DNA of 64,000 nt from Desulfofustis glycolicus DSM 9705 (lineage in GTDB: Bacteria > Desulfobacterota > Desulfobulbia > Desulfobulbales > Desulfocapsaceae), in assembly GCF_900130015.1 (NCBI RefSeq), contig NZ_FQXS01000003.1, positions 118,096 to 182,095 on the forward strand. The letters are read 5' to 3'. Positions 29,626-38,661 of the stretch are shown piece after piece. The first letter of the stretch is position 1. Each line of letters begins with the position of its first letter. A program made the position numbers and the translations under genes. Under the pieces are notes generated by a model. That model searched no databases, had not been told where the DNA came from, and worked only from the letters and a program-made list of their open reading frames with translations.

Positions 29626-30225
29626 ATGTCGACACAAAAAGAGACTGTAGTCCCCACCACGGACGGTGCTGCTGCCCCCGACAGCCTGGGCAGAAGAAAA
29701 GCAGTCAAGACCCTGATAGCCGGTGCGGGGGCACTGGCGGCCTATCACGTCCTTCCTGCCAAGTGGAGCAAACCATTCATCGGGTCGATCTTCGTCCCGG
29801 CTCACGCCGCCACGAGCGGCCCGGCCGCCCTGACACTCAACGACCCATGCACCATCGTTCTGCTGCGCGGGGATCGCTCTTCGGATACCAACGATGTCAG
29901 GGTCGAGGGTTTCGTCACCCCGGCGACGCCGGGTCTGGCCGTGAGCATCGAAACACACGCTTACATGGGTCCTGGCAATACGCTGCCTGCCCCGGGATTC
30001 ACAAACAACACCACGACCGACGCGGCCGGCACCTTTTCGGTAACGGTTACGGTCCTTGGCGGTCCAGGAAAATATTCGATCGGCGCCGTCACCACGGTTA
30101 CCGGGGCCAGCGGGTCGGCCTCCTGTTTTGTTACCGTACCGGAAACGACCACCACAGCGCCGCCGACAACAACGGGCACATCCACAACGAGTTCGACACC
30201 TCCTCCATCGACGACAGTAGTATAA
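29626..30225 (+). CDS. Exported protein with Ig-like domain and Thr/Pro/Ser tail (paralogue 2)
   Basis: A 199-residue paralogue of the protein at 27687-28220. The N-terminus has a twin arginine and hydrophobic core (GRRKAVKTLIAGAGALAAYH) ending in PAHAATSG, which looks like a Tat-type signal though the canonical S/T-RR-x-F-L-K is incomplete. One small beta-sandwich-like domain follows, with cysteines in LNDPCTIVLL and GSASCFVTVPE that may pair. The last 30 residues are almost only Thr, Ser and Pro (TTTTAPPTTTGTSTTSST and on), the kind of linker that is heavily O-glycosylated in other systems. TGGAG precedes the ATG. Function is unknown; exported surface or matrix protein is the likely role. 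Confidence 0.75.
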   Translation: MSTQKETVVPTTDGAAAPDSLGRRKAVKTLIAGAGALAAYHVLPAKWSKPFIGSIFVPAHAATSGPAALTLNDPCTIVLLRGDRSSDTNDVRVEGFVTPATPGLAVSIETHAYMGPGNTLPAPGFTNNTTTDAAGTFSVTVTVLGGPGKYSIGAVTTVTGASGSASCFVTVPETTTTAPPTTTGTSTTSSTPPPSTTVV

Positions 30226-30427
30226 TCAGCAAGCCATTTTCTCTGCTATTCCCGTGTCGAACAGCCTGCAGGAGGGATGATGATCGCAGCGACATCATCG
30301 CTCCTGCTTTCCGGGTTCCGCTGATGTCAAAGGATCGATCGTTGCCGTTTGCCCCGGTCACTGCCAGGGTGCATTCCGTTCCTGCCGGCAATCCGAAAAC
30401 AGCCACATCATCACCGCTGGCTGGAAC

Positions 30428-32737
30428 ATGAAATCCCGATCGGTCCGTTTTACCTCGGTCGTATTGACCTTTGTTTTTCCCGAGGAATGTGACGACCGGA
30501 TGGCGTTTCTCCTCGATGCACTGCCTCCTGCAGACCCCGAGCTGGCAGACTCGACCATTGAAATCCACAACGACTCAGGATCAAGTCAGTTTTCGCTGGT
30601 CTCGGCCGGCCTCGCCGCACCGGTCCCGCTCACCGACGAGCTGTTTGTCGAGCAGGTGGCGCAGACAGCGATCCGGCTGTTCGCTTCACACCTCCTGCAG
30701 GGTCCGGCCTTCATGGCTGCGGCAGTGCAATTGGAGCACGGGTGCATTGTCATCCCGGGCCGGGCAGATCCCGGCAAATGGCAGCTCGCGGCCTGGCTCT
30801 GCGCTCAGGGATATACCCACCTGTCGACCGACCTGGTCGTCCTGGACCATGGTTCCGGCACCCTACGCGGGCTTGCCTTTCCCTTTCTGGTCGACCCGGC
30901 ACAGGCACGTGAAGTCGCCCCTCTGTTGAAGCCGTTGGCAAAATACTATACCCGGTGCGGCAACAATCACCTTTTTCAGCTTCAAGACACCGTACGTGAC
31001 GAAGCCCGGGAGGAACGTATCCCCTCTCTTCTTTTGTTTCCCAAATTCGTCCCGGGCACTCCCCTCAAAGTGTCTCCGCTTTCCCCAGCACAGGCCAGCA
31101 TGGGGCTGATGGGGTGTCTGCTCAACGCACAACAACTCGGGGCAACAGGCTTTTCCCGGACAGCCCGCCTGGCCAAGGAGATCCCGGCCTTGACCGTCTC
31201 CTTCGGGAGCGCCGACGATCTGGACCTGCTCGACAGTCATTTTCTGACAACCGTCGTTGATCACAAGCTGAGCCCGGCGGCTCTTACGTCGCTGCTCCAG
31301 CCTATCCGGCCCGCTTCTTCAGAAGAAACAACGCCGGCTGGCACTATGGCGCCAGTCACCATGCACCCGCTGCCCGAACCGCATCCCACCTGCCCCCGAA
31401 AACGTTTGACCATCGGTATGGCGACATACGACGATTATGACGGCGTGTATTTCTCCGTCATGGCCCTCTGCCTGTATCATTCCGAAGTCATCGACGATGC
31501 CGAAATCCTCGTGCTAGACAACCACCCCGACGGACCCTGCGGAGAACCGTTGCGGCAATTGGCACGTTCCGTCCCCAACCTCAGATACGTGCCGCTGTCC
31601 GCCCATGCCGGCACCATGGTCCGGGACTATCTCTTCCGTTATGCCGCGGGAGATCTTGTTTTGTGTATCGACGGCCATGTCCTGATCCAGCAGGGGGCGC
31701 TCAAGCGTCTTCTCGACTACTGGGCATTGCACCCGGACAGTCGCGACCTGTTGCAGGGACCGCTCGTTTACGACGATCTGGCAACGGTCCAGACCCACTT
31801 CGAACCAAACTGGCGAAGCGGCATGTTCGGTACCTGGGCCTGCGACTCCCGCGGAGAAGCCCCGGACAATCCACCCTTCGAGATTCCCATGCAGGGGCTT
31901 GGTCTGTTTGCTTGCGCCCGTAAAGCCTGGCCGGGATTCAATCCCCGTTTCCGAGGATTCGGCGGCGAGGAGGGTTACATTCATGAAAAAGTCAGGCAAA
32001 ACGGCGGGAACGTCCTGTGCCTTCCCTTCCTCAGGTGGGTCCATCGCTTCGCTCGACCGATGGGCGTCCCCTACCCCCTCATCTGGCAGGATCGGATATT
32101 CAATTACCTGGTGGGCTGCAAAGAACTCGGTCTCGACGATACCCGGGTCCGCGAGCACTTCGCCGGGCTTCTCGGGGCGGACAGCACCGCTCGGGAATAC
32201 CAGGCGATTGACGCTGAACTGAACTCCCCCTTCTTCTTTTTCGATGTCATCTGCTGCTTGACGAGCGATCAGGAATCGAGATCGTTTCGCTCTCTGACCG
32301 GGCAACTCACCACGTTTGGCATCATGCACCGGGTCCGCTTCTTCCGTTCGTCGGATAGACAGGACGAGCAGGTCGACCGAGCCCTTTCACATCGCCGCAT
32401 CATTCTGATGGCAAAGCAGTTGGGAGTCGGCAACATCCTCGTTCTCGAGGAGGGACGGCTCTTCCGCGACGACGCTGCACAGCGCTTGCATGATAATCTC
32501 TCGATGATTCAGGATAAACCCTGGCAGATCTTCTTCTTCGACGAAGAGCCACAGCGCACGATGTGCGGAGTTGTTTATCACGAGTCGGTTTTCGACAGGA
32601 TACTGCAGGACCTTCCCGGCACCGAGGAGGCTCTGCGGCACTGGATTGTCGACAACACGTCGGTCAGTCAATTCCTGCGCTCGCTTCCAAACGTTTACTT
32701 CGCCGACCCGGCGATCGTAGAGGCGACTATCTCCTGA
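30428..32737 (+). CDS. Fusion: degenerate HprK-like domain + GT2-like + GT25-like glycosyltransferase
   Basis: A 769-residue cytoplasmic protein with three parts. Residues 1-290 resemble HprK-related kinases: the P-loop position reads G111-RADPGKW, lacking the usual S/T after GK, and the following strand LSTDLVVLD (132-140) matches the second acidic motif. Residues 325-590 are a GT2-type enzyme (RLTIGMATYDDYDGVYFSV, a DGH motif at 415-417 in place of DxD, then FRGFGGEEGYIHEK and RWVHRF). Residues 600-720 resemble GT25 enzymes (ALSHRRIILMAKQLGVGNIL with LVLEEG at 671-676). No membrane segment or signal peptide is present. It follows the exported paralogue 2 by 202 bases. The combination with a PqqD-like protein suggests substrate recognition and glycosylation of an exported peptide. 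Glycosyltransferase calls are good; the kinase-like part is fold-level. Confidence 0.75.
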   Translation: MKSRSVRFTSVVLTFVFPEECDDRMAFLLDALPPADPELADSTIEIHNDSGSSQFSLVSAGLAAPVPLTDELFVEQVAQTAIRLFASHLLQGPAFMAAAVQLEHGCIVIPGRADPGKWQLAAWLCAQGYTHLSTDLVVLDHGSGTLRGLAFPFLVDPAQAREVAPLLKPLAKYYTRCGNNHLFQLQDTVRDEAREERIPSLLLFPKFVPGTPLKVSPLSPAQASMGLMGCLLNAQQLGATGFSRTARLAKEIPALTVSFGSADDLDLLDSHFLTTVVDHKLSPAALTSLLQPIRPASSEETTPAGTMAPVTMHPLPEPHPTCPRKRLTIGMATYDDYDGVYFSVMALCLYHSEVIDDAEILVLDNHPDGPCGEPLRQLARSVPNLRYVPLSAHAGTMVRDYLFRYAAGDLVLCIDGHVLIQQGALKRLLDYWALHPDSRDLLQGPLVYDDLATVQTHFEPNWRSGMFGTWACDSRGEAPDNPPFEIPMQGLGLFACARKAWPGFNPRFRGFGGEEGYIHEKVRQNGGNVLCLPFLRWVHRFARPMGVPYPLIWQDRIFNYLVGCKELGLDDTRVREHFAGLLGADSTAREYQAIDAELNSPFFFFDVICCLTSDQESRSFRSLTGQLTTFGIMHRVRFFRSSDRQDEQVDRALSHRRIILMAKQLGVGNILVLEEGRLFRDDAAQRLHDNLSMIQDKPWQIFFFDEEPQRTMCGVVYHESVFDRILQDLPGTEEALRHWIVDNTSVSQFLRSLPNVYFADPAIVEATIS

Positions 32738-32752
32738 GAAATTGCCGGTCCG

Positions 32753-33715
32753 TCATTGCGCCAAAAAATCAAAGAGAACCTTCACGGCCCGGCCATCCCC
32801 GGCCCGGGCAAAGGCCTGGCGGGCGTCAGCCGGTGAGTGGCAGGCGCTGATCAGCCGCTCGAGCGGCAGTTCCGGGACAGCGCTCAGCATCGCCAAGGCG
32901 TCGGTGAAACGACCGCAGCGGGATCCGACCATCGTGATTTCCTTGACCACCAGCGGCGCCAGGTCGATCTCACCAGGCCGGGCTACGGTGGTCTTCAGCA
33001 CGATCGTGCCCCGGGGACGACAGAGCGACAAGGCTCGGGCCAGACCCTGCGTGCGACCGGTGGCCTCGATTACGATATCGGCGCCGGACGCCACCGCAGC
33101 CCCGTCTACAACTGTTTTGATACCGCGCCAGCCGGCCAGGGCCAGCTTTTCCGGGTGATGCCCGACGATGGTCACCTCCGCCGCAACCGTGGCCAGCACC
33201 CAAGCGCAGAGGATGCCCAACCTGCCATCGCCGAGCACCACCACCCGTTCAGCGCCGGTCAGCACGACCTGCTCGAGGATTTCGCAAGCCGCAGCCAGCG
33301 GCTCGGTGAGCACCGCCCGCCGGTCGGATATGGCCGCATCGACCGGGTGCAGATTGCCGATCGGCAGCGTGCAGAATTCGGCCATACAGCCATCCAGTCC
33401 ATTGATACCCATGGTTACCCGCTGCGGACAATGGCGCCCCAGCCCTGCAGCGCACCAGCTGCAATCGCCGCAGGCCGCATTGATCTCGCCGACAACCCGC
33501 TCACCCAGCAAGAATTGATCTTCACACTGTTCTACCCGGCCGACAAACTCATGGCCGAGAATGCCGCGAAACCCCCGGTAGCCGTCGACGACCTCCAGAT
33601 CGGTTTGACAGATGCCGGCCAGCCGCACCCGGATCAAGGCCCAGCCTTGCCGCAGCTCAGGTGCGGGATAATCGCTCACGAAATGCACTCCGTTGTCACA
33701 AACGATCGCTTTCAT
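32753..33715 (-). CDS. Zinc-dependent medium-chain alcohol dehydrogenase
   Basis: A 320-residue MDR dehydrogenase. Catalytic zinc ligands C36 (GICQTD), H55 and E56 (GHE) are present, as is the four-cysteine structural zinc lobe C82, C85, C88 and C96. The cofactor-binding segment reads VVVLGDGRLGILCA, close to the GxGxxG rule. The family oxidises alcohols or polyols with NAD(P)+. It is shorter than classical sorbitol or threonine dehydrogenases (about 345), and the substrate is unclear. It is a single-gene unit with a GGAGAG RBS, convergent with the glycosyltransferase fusion and divergent from the next operon. I see no operon clue to its pathway. Confidence 0.87.
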   Translation of the reverse strand: MKAIVCDNGVHFVSDYPAPELRQGWALIRVRLAGICQTDLEVVDGYRGFRGILGHEFVGRVEQCEDQFLLGERVVGEINAACGDCSWCAAGLGRHCPQRVTMGINGLDGCMAEFCTLPIGNLHPVDAAISDRRAVLTEPLAAACEILEQVVLTGAERVVVLGDGRLGILCAWVLATVAAEVTIVGHHPEKLALAGWRGIKTVVDGAAVASGADIVIEATGRTQGLARALSLCRPRGTIVLKTTVARPGEIDLAPLVVKEITMVGSRCGRFTDALAMLSAVPELPLERLISACHSPADARQAFARAGDGRAVKVLFDFLAQ

Positions 33716-33891
33716 CTTCTCTCCGTCAAAACCGGCTCGAACCAGACCACATCTCGATCAACACACCCCACCACGCGACGAGTAGAAACGAAACGTGAGA
33801 AAAGGTCAAGACATCGGCCGCAATCTTCGGACAACGCTCTTTTCGGAGAATTTTTCGTGAATTGGCGTTACAGATCGTATAGGCTGGAGTG

Positions 33892-35223
33892 ATGAAAACA
33901 AACGACGACACCTCGCTCTCGCTGGCGATCCCGATAGAAACGGTGTTCATCCCGGTTGCCGCCACGTTTGCCGAGCAGGCGGCACGCGGGCTGGGCCTTG
34001 ACCAGCGGGCGGCCACCGCGATGCGCCTGGCAACCGAAGAAGTTACGGCCTTTCTCTGTCGGATCGGCGCGCAGCGCCGCCGTGTCACGATCGAGTGCAG
34101 CGCCGGCAGCTATTTTGTCGAAGAAAAGATCACCATGCCGATTGACCGCCTGCAGTTGCGCGCCTTCAACCTGGCGGCGCGGCTCGACTTCGAAAATGAA
34201 GCCGACCTCGACCAGATGGGCCTGCTGATCGCCTCACGGATGACCGACCGCTTCTGGATGAGCCGTTCGGAAAATGGTCACCTGGTCCTGTCCCTCGTCA
34301 AGGAATTCAGCTATCCGGAAATCGACACCGACACCGACATCCAAGTTCCGGGCGGCATCGAGCGCTGGACTGTTAGCACCCCAGACAGCGCCCGAATCAA
34401 ATGGTTTGCCCGCCTGGTAAACCACTGCTATCCCCCCGATTTGTTTCCCGCCGAATTCCGTTTCCCCGGCAAGCTGGCGGACATGGCAAACGGCGGCGAC
34501 TGCCAGGTTCTGACGGCGCTTGGGCCGGCCGGCGAGATGGCCGGAGGTATGGCCTGGCGCTGGATCGGCAGCAGAACCGTGGAGTTGTTCGGCCCTTATT
34601 GCTTCGCTGCGGGCGGCGCGCCGGAATTGGCCAGGAACCTGCTCGAAATCTGCATCAACAACGTGGCCCGGACACCGGCCCTGGCCATGATCTGCCGCCG
34701 GCCGACCGCCGAACTACCGGACGGCTACCTGGAGCCGCTGACCGCCCCCAGGCTACCATACGACGATACCGATCGGGCGGCGCCCCCTGCTACCGGGCCG
34801 GCCCGGTTCCGGCTACTCTACGAAGAGACCGGAGCCGTGGTCTGGGCCCATCAGGCGCTGCACGATTTTCTCGGTGAAACCTACCGCCGTCTCTATATCC
34901 CTCGAGACATCCAGACCGCCGATCCCGACGACGGCGAATCCCGGGATCCTTTTTCGGTGCTCAGCTGCACCATCGATCGACGCCTGCGCAGTGGCGTGCT
35001 GAGGCCGATCTGGCCCGGCGAGGACAGCCGCGCCAACTTGGCCGCTCATCTGGATCTGTTGCGCGATGAACAAATCCGCACCATCAGTCTGGAAATGGAT
35101 CTCGGTCACGCCTGGCAGGCGATCTTCGTCCCCGGTCTGCTGGAACTCGGCTTCACGCCGACCATGATTCTGCCGCACGCCGGTCACGGCGATCTGCTTA
35201 TTTTCGAGCTGGAAGCATCGTAA
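33892..35223 (+). CDS. RsbW-like ATPase domain fused to a GNAT-like region
   Basis: A 443-residue protein. The first 140 residues resemble the HATPase_c_2 anti-sigma-factor kinases (LGLDQRAATAMRLATEEVTA, later QMGLLIASRMTDRFWMSRSENG). The N-box asparagine expected after EE is missing (EEVTAFLCR), so ATP binding may be weak. The remaining 300 residues look GNAT-like (EMAGGMAWRWIGSRTVELFGPY, ARNLLEICINNVART, PDGYLEPL) with a final region LLELGFTPTMILPHAGHGDL. No membrane segment was found. It overlaps the hisC-type gene by one base (TAATG) and so is the first gene of an operon with an aminotransferase and a molybdenum hydroxylase. A regulatory or acyltransferase role is possible; I cannot choose. 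Confidence 0.6.
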   Translation: MKTNDDTSLSLAIPIETVFIPVAATFAEQAARGLGLDQRAATAMRLATEEVTAFLCRIGAQRRRVTIECSAGSYFVEEKITMPIDRLQLRAFNLAARLDFENEADLDQMGLLIASRMTDRFWMSRSENGHLVLSLVKEFSYPEIDTDTDIQVPGGIERWTVSTPDSARIKWFARLVNHCYPPDLFPAEFRFPGKLADMANGGDCQVLTALGPAGEMAGGMAWRWIGSRTVELFGPYCFAAGGAPELARNLLEICINNVARTPALAMICRRPTAELPDGYLEPLTAPRLPYDDTDRAAPPATGPARFRLLYEETGAVVWAHQALHDFLGETYRRLYIPRDIQTADPDDGESRDPFSVLSCTIDRRLRSGVLRPIWPGEDSRANLAAHLDLLRDEQIRTISLEMDLGHAWQAIFVPGLLELGFTPTMILPHAGHGDLLIFELEAS

Positions 35224-36356
35224 TGAGAGGTTCCGCGACAGGTGCACGGCCGGATCTCGAACACCTCGTGCCGGAGTATATCAAGGCCTTTCAGCCCTAT
35301 ATCCCGAGCAAGCCCGACGACGTCCTCTGCAAGATGCTCGGCTGCCCGCGCCTCTATCGCCTGAACAACAACGAAAATCCGCTCGGCCCGCCTCCGGCCG
35401 CGCAGAAGATCATCGCCGGCTACCCGCCACCTCGGGCCGCCATCTATCCGAGCGGCGACGCCTATCACTTGCGCTGCCGGCTGGCCGACCGGTTCGGGCT
35501 CCATCCGGACCAATTCCTGGTCGGCAACGGCGCCAACGAGGTGATCTCTTTTGTCATCAAGGCTTTTTGCCAGGAAGGCGACAATATCGTCACCGCCGAT
35601 CGGACCTTTGCCGTCTACGAGTGGGTGGCCCTCTTCTCCGGCTTCGGAGCGCACCTCGTGCCGCTGAGGGATTTCGATTTCGACGACGAGGCGCTGCTCG
35701 AGCGGGTCGATGCCCGCACCAAGATCCTGTTTGTCTGCAATCCCAACAACCCCACCGGCACCTATTGGTCCGAGCAGCGCCTGCGCCGTTTTCTCGACCG
35801 GTTGGCCGGGCGGCAGATCGTCGTCATCGACGAAGCCTATGCCGAATTCGTCGAGCAGGCCGATTTCCCCGATGGCCTGCAGCTATTGGCCGATTATCCG
35901 AACCTGGTGGTGTTCAGGACGTTTTCCAAGATGTATGGCCTGGCCGGCCTGCGTATCGGCTACCTGGCCGGTTCCCGCGAGGTGGTCGACATCATTCGCC
36001 GGACCTGCGTGGTCTATTCGGTCAACGGACTGGCCCAGGAGGCGGCGCTGGCGGCACTCGCCGATCACGATCATATCCCGGCCACCCGGCAGCTGGTCGC
36101 TGAGGCAAAAGCCGGACTGACCGCAGAACTGGATGGTCTCGGTCTGAGTTACGTCAACGGAGAGGGGAACTTTCTGATGGTCAAACTGCCGATGAACGAT
36201 GCGCTGGCCTATCGCCGTCTGATGGCCCACGGCGTGATGATCCGCAGCATGACCGGCTTTCGTTTTCCAAACTGGATCCGTATTTCCATCGCCGGCCCCC
36301 AGGCGATGAGCGCCCTCGTCGAGGCTTTACAGAAGGTTCTCAGCAATGACCGATAA
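35223..36356 (+). CDS. hisC: HisC-type PLP aminotransferase
   Basis: A 377-residue class II (fold type I) aminotransferase. The PLP-lysine motif FRTFSKMYGLAGLRIGY is near the centre, VCNPNNPTGTYW and VVIDEAYAEFVEQ precede it, and the N-terminus has RLNNNENPLGPP as in histidinol-phosphate aminotransferases. HisC converts imidazole acetol phosphate and glutamate to histidinol phosphate; the family also includes aromatic aminotransferases. The context is not a his operon: it is translationally coupled to the RsbW-like gene upstream and overlaps the molybdenum hydroxylase gene downstream by 11 bases. A catabolic or specialised substrate is therefore quite possible, and the symbol denotes the family. 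Confidence 0.82.
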   Translation: MRGSATGARPDLEHLVPEYIKAFQPYIPSKPDDVLCKMLGCPRLYRLNNNENPLGPPPAAQKIIAGYPPPRAAIYPSGDAYHLRCRLADRFGLHPDQFLVGNGANEVISFVIKAFCQEGDNIVTADRTFAVYEWVALFSGFGAHLVPLRDFDFDDEALLERVDARTKILFVCNPNNPTGTYWSEQRLRRFLDRLAGRQIVVIDEAYAEFVEQADFPDGLQLLADYPNLVVFRTFSKMYGLAGLRIGYLAGSREVVDIIRRTCVVYSVNGLAQEAALAALADHDHIPATRQLVAEAKAGLTAELDGLGLSYVNGEGNFLMVKLPMNDALAYRRLMAHGVMIRSMTGFRFPNWIRISIAGPQAMSALVEALQKVLSNDR

Positions 36357-38661
36357 CGACCGGACGGTGGCGATCGGCGAGTCGATGATTCGCCCGGACG
36401 CGCTGACCAAAGTGCGCGGCGAGGAACGGTTCGCCGTCGACCACTACCCGTCTGGCCTGCTCTGGGCCGGCGTCAAGCGTGCCGGCATCCCGCACGGCCA
36501 TCTCCTTAGCGTCGTCACCGACGAGGCCGCAAAAATCCCCGGGGTCTGCGCGGTGCTGACCGCGGCGGACATCAACGGCACCAATCGTCAAGGGGTGATC
36601 CGCAAGGACCAGCCGGTACTCGTCGACGAGCGCATTCGCCACTGCGGTGACCCGGTGGCTCTGGTCGTTGCCGAAACCCAGGAGATTCTGGCCGTCGCCC
36701 TGGAACAGATTCGTTTCGAGGTGGAACCGCTGGAACCGGTTTTCGATCCCTGTGCGGCCCTGCGTAGCGACGCACCGCTGCTGCACCCCGATCACCCTGA
36801 CGGTAACGCACTGTTTACTGCCCACATCACCGTCGGTGCCGGCGAGAACGGATTTGCCGACTGCGCGGAGATGGTCGAGGGCGAATTCGACCTGCCTCGC
36901 CAGGCCCACGCTTTTCTCGAGACGGAAAACGGTTGGGCCCGCGCCGATAACGATGGGCGCGTCGAGATAACGGTCTCCACCCAGACCCCGTTCCGCGACC
37001 GCTCGGAAGTCGCCGAAGCACTGGGACTCAGCGTCGATCGCGTGCGGATCATCGCCCCCTATTGCGGCGGCGCCTTCGGTGGTAAAGACGGTATAACCGT
37101 ACAGAGCCTGCTGGCGCTGGCGGCGCTGCACTGCCCCGGCCGGCCGGTCAAGATGTGGTGGCGCCGCGAGGAGAGTTTTCTCGCCGGCGTCAAGCGGCAT
37201 CCCGCTCGTTTGCTCTACCGGCTCGGCGCCGACCGCAGCGGGACACTGGCGGCACTGTCGGTCGAGGCCTGGTTCGACACCGGTCCCTACGATCACCTGG
37301 GCGGGGTGGTAGCCGCGCTCGGCATCGAACACGCCGGTGGTCCGTACCGGATTCCCCATGTCGACTTGAAGACCCGGGCCGTCTATACCAACAACCCCGT
37401 TTCCGGGGCCTTCCGCGGCTTCGGCGTCCCCCAGGTAGCCGCCGCTATGGAATCAATGATGGACCTGCTCGCCCGGCGGCTGCAGCTTTGCCCGCTGGAA
37501 CTGCGTCGGCGCAACGCCCTGGTGAGAGGCGATCACTGTCCCGCCGGCAGCACCCGGCAGGGCTCGATCGGTCTGACCGCCTGCCTCGATCGCCTGGCCA
37601 CTCATCCGCTCTGGACTACCCGGGAACAGTGGCGTGCCGCCGCCGGACCGCACCGGAGCCATGGTACCGGCATCGCCGCGGTCGCCCACGGTATGGGCTA
37701 CGGCCCGCTCGTTCCCGATACGGCCACGGCTGCCATCGAACTGCTGCCGGACGGCCGCTTCAGCGTCCAGGCAGGCGTCGTCGACATGGGCCAGGGCAAT
37801 GCTGCTACCTACCTGCAGATGGCCGCCGACATTCTCAATCAGCCGCCCGACCGGCTGCTGCTCATCCTTCCTGACACCGACCGGACATTTCCCTGCGGGT
37901 CGTCATCGGCCAGCCGCACGACATTCACTTATGCCAACGCTCTGATTCCGGCCGCCCGGAAGCTGAGAGAGCTGCTGCTGGCCAGGGCTTCGGAAATGAT
38001 GCTGGTCCAGGATCATCGCGAGATGCTGCTCGTCCCCGGGGCAGTCCGGCATCTGCCGTCCGGCCGCGATATCGAACTGGCCCGGCTCGGCTCACTGTTG
38101 TCCCGCGACGAACGGTTCGTCAGCCACCACTACCGTGCCCCCGCCGCCAGGGAAACACCAAGCGATAACAGCAATCTCCGCCTGCACGGGTTCCCCCACC
38201 TGATCTTCTCCCACGCAGTGCACCTGGCTCGCGTAGAAGTGGACGAATTGACCGGCCGGGTGAGCGTTGCCGCCTACCTATCGATCAGCGATTGCGGCCG
38301 GATCATCAATCCCGTGGTATTTTCCGGCCAACAGGAAGGAGCGGTCGCCCAGGGCATCGGTTACGCCCTCTGCGAGGACGTCCTTGTCGACCGGGGGCAA
38401 ATCCGCACCGCCGATCTGGCCACCTACATCCTGCCGACATCATTGGACGTGCCGCCCCTGGAAACCCTGGCGGTATCGCTGTCCGAGCATGACGGCCCCT
38501 TTGGCCTCAAGGGCGCCGGCGAGATTGGCATCGACGCGCCGGCACCCGCCCTGGCCAACGCTGTTGAAGACGCCTGCTCTATCAGGCTGACCCGCTTCCC
38601 GCTGACCGCCGAACGCGTCCTCGGCGCCCTGACCGAGCGTAACAACCCGAGACGATCATGA
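36346..38661 (+). CDS. Molybdenum hydroxylase large subunit (xanthine dehydrogenase family)
   Basis: A 771-residue molybdopterin-binding subunit. It opens with VRGEERFAVDHYPSGLLWAG, has QTPFRDRSEVAEALG and the pterin loop PYCGGAFGGKDG, an AFRGFGVPQ segment and the catalytic glutamate E726 in LKGAGEIGIDAPAP. Enzymes of this family hydroxylate purines, aldehydes, nicotinate or other heterocycles with water as oxygen source. The overlap with the FeS/FAD gene (ATGA) makes a two-gene enzyme. Missing are the purine catabolic genes that would mark a true xanthine dehydrogenase, so the substrate is open. Gene order large subunit before FeS/FAD subunit differs from most operons. Confidence 0.9.
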   Translation: MTDNDRTVAIGESMIRPDALTKVRGEERFAVDHYPSGLLWAGVKRAGIPHGHLLSVVTDEAAKIPGVCAVLTAADINGTNRQGVIRKDQPVLVDERIRHCGDPVALVVAETQEILAVALEQIRFEVEPLEPVFDPCAALRSDAPLLHPDHPDGNALFTAHITVGAGENGFADCAEMVEGEFDLPRQAHAFLETENGWARADNDGRVEITVSTQTPFRDRSEVAEALGLSVDRVRIIAPYCGGAFGGKDGITVQSLLALAALHCPGRPVKMWWRREESFLAGVKRHPARLLYRLGADRSGTLAALSVEAWFDTGPYDHLGGVVAALGIEHAGGPYRIPHVDLKTRAVYTNNPVSGAFRGFGVPQVAAAMESMMDLLARRLQLCPLELRRRNALVRGDHCPAGSTRQGSIGLTACLDRLATHPLWTTREQWRAAAGPHRSHGTGIAAVAHGMGYGPLVPDTATAAIELLPDGRFSVQAGVVDMGQGNAATYLQMAADILNQPPDRLLLILPDTDRTFPCGSSSASRTTFTYANALIPAARKLRELLLARASEMMLVQDHREMLLVPGAVRHLPSGRDIELARLGSLLSRDERFVSHHYRAPAARETPSDNSNLRLHGFPHLIFSHAVHLARVEVDELTGRVSVAAYLSISDCGRIINPVVFSGQQEGAVAQGIGYALCEDVLVDRGQIRTADLATYILPTSLDVPPLETLAVSLSEHDGPFGLKGAGEIGIDAPAPALANAVEDACSIRLTRFPLTAERVLGALTERNNPRRS

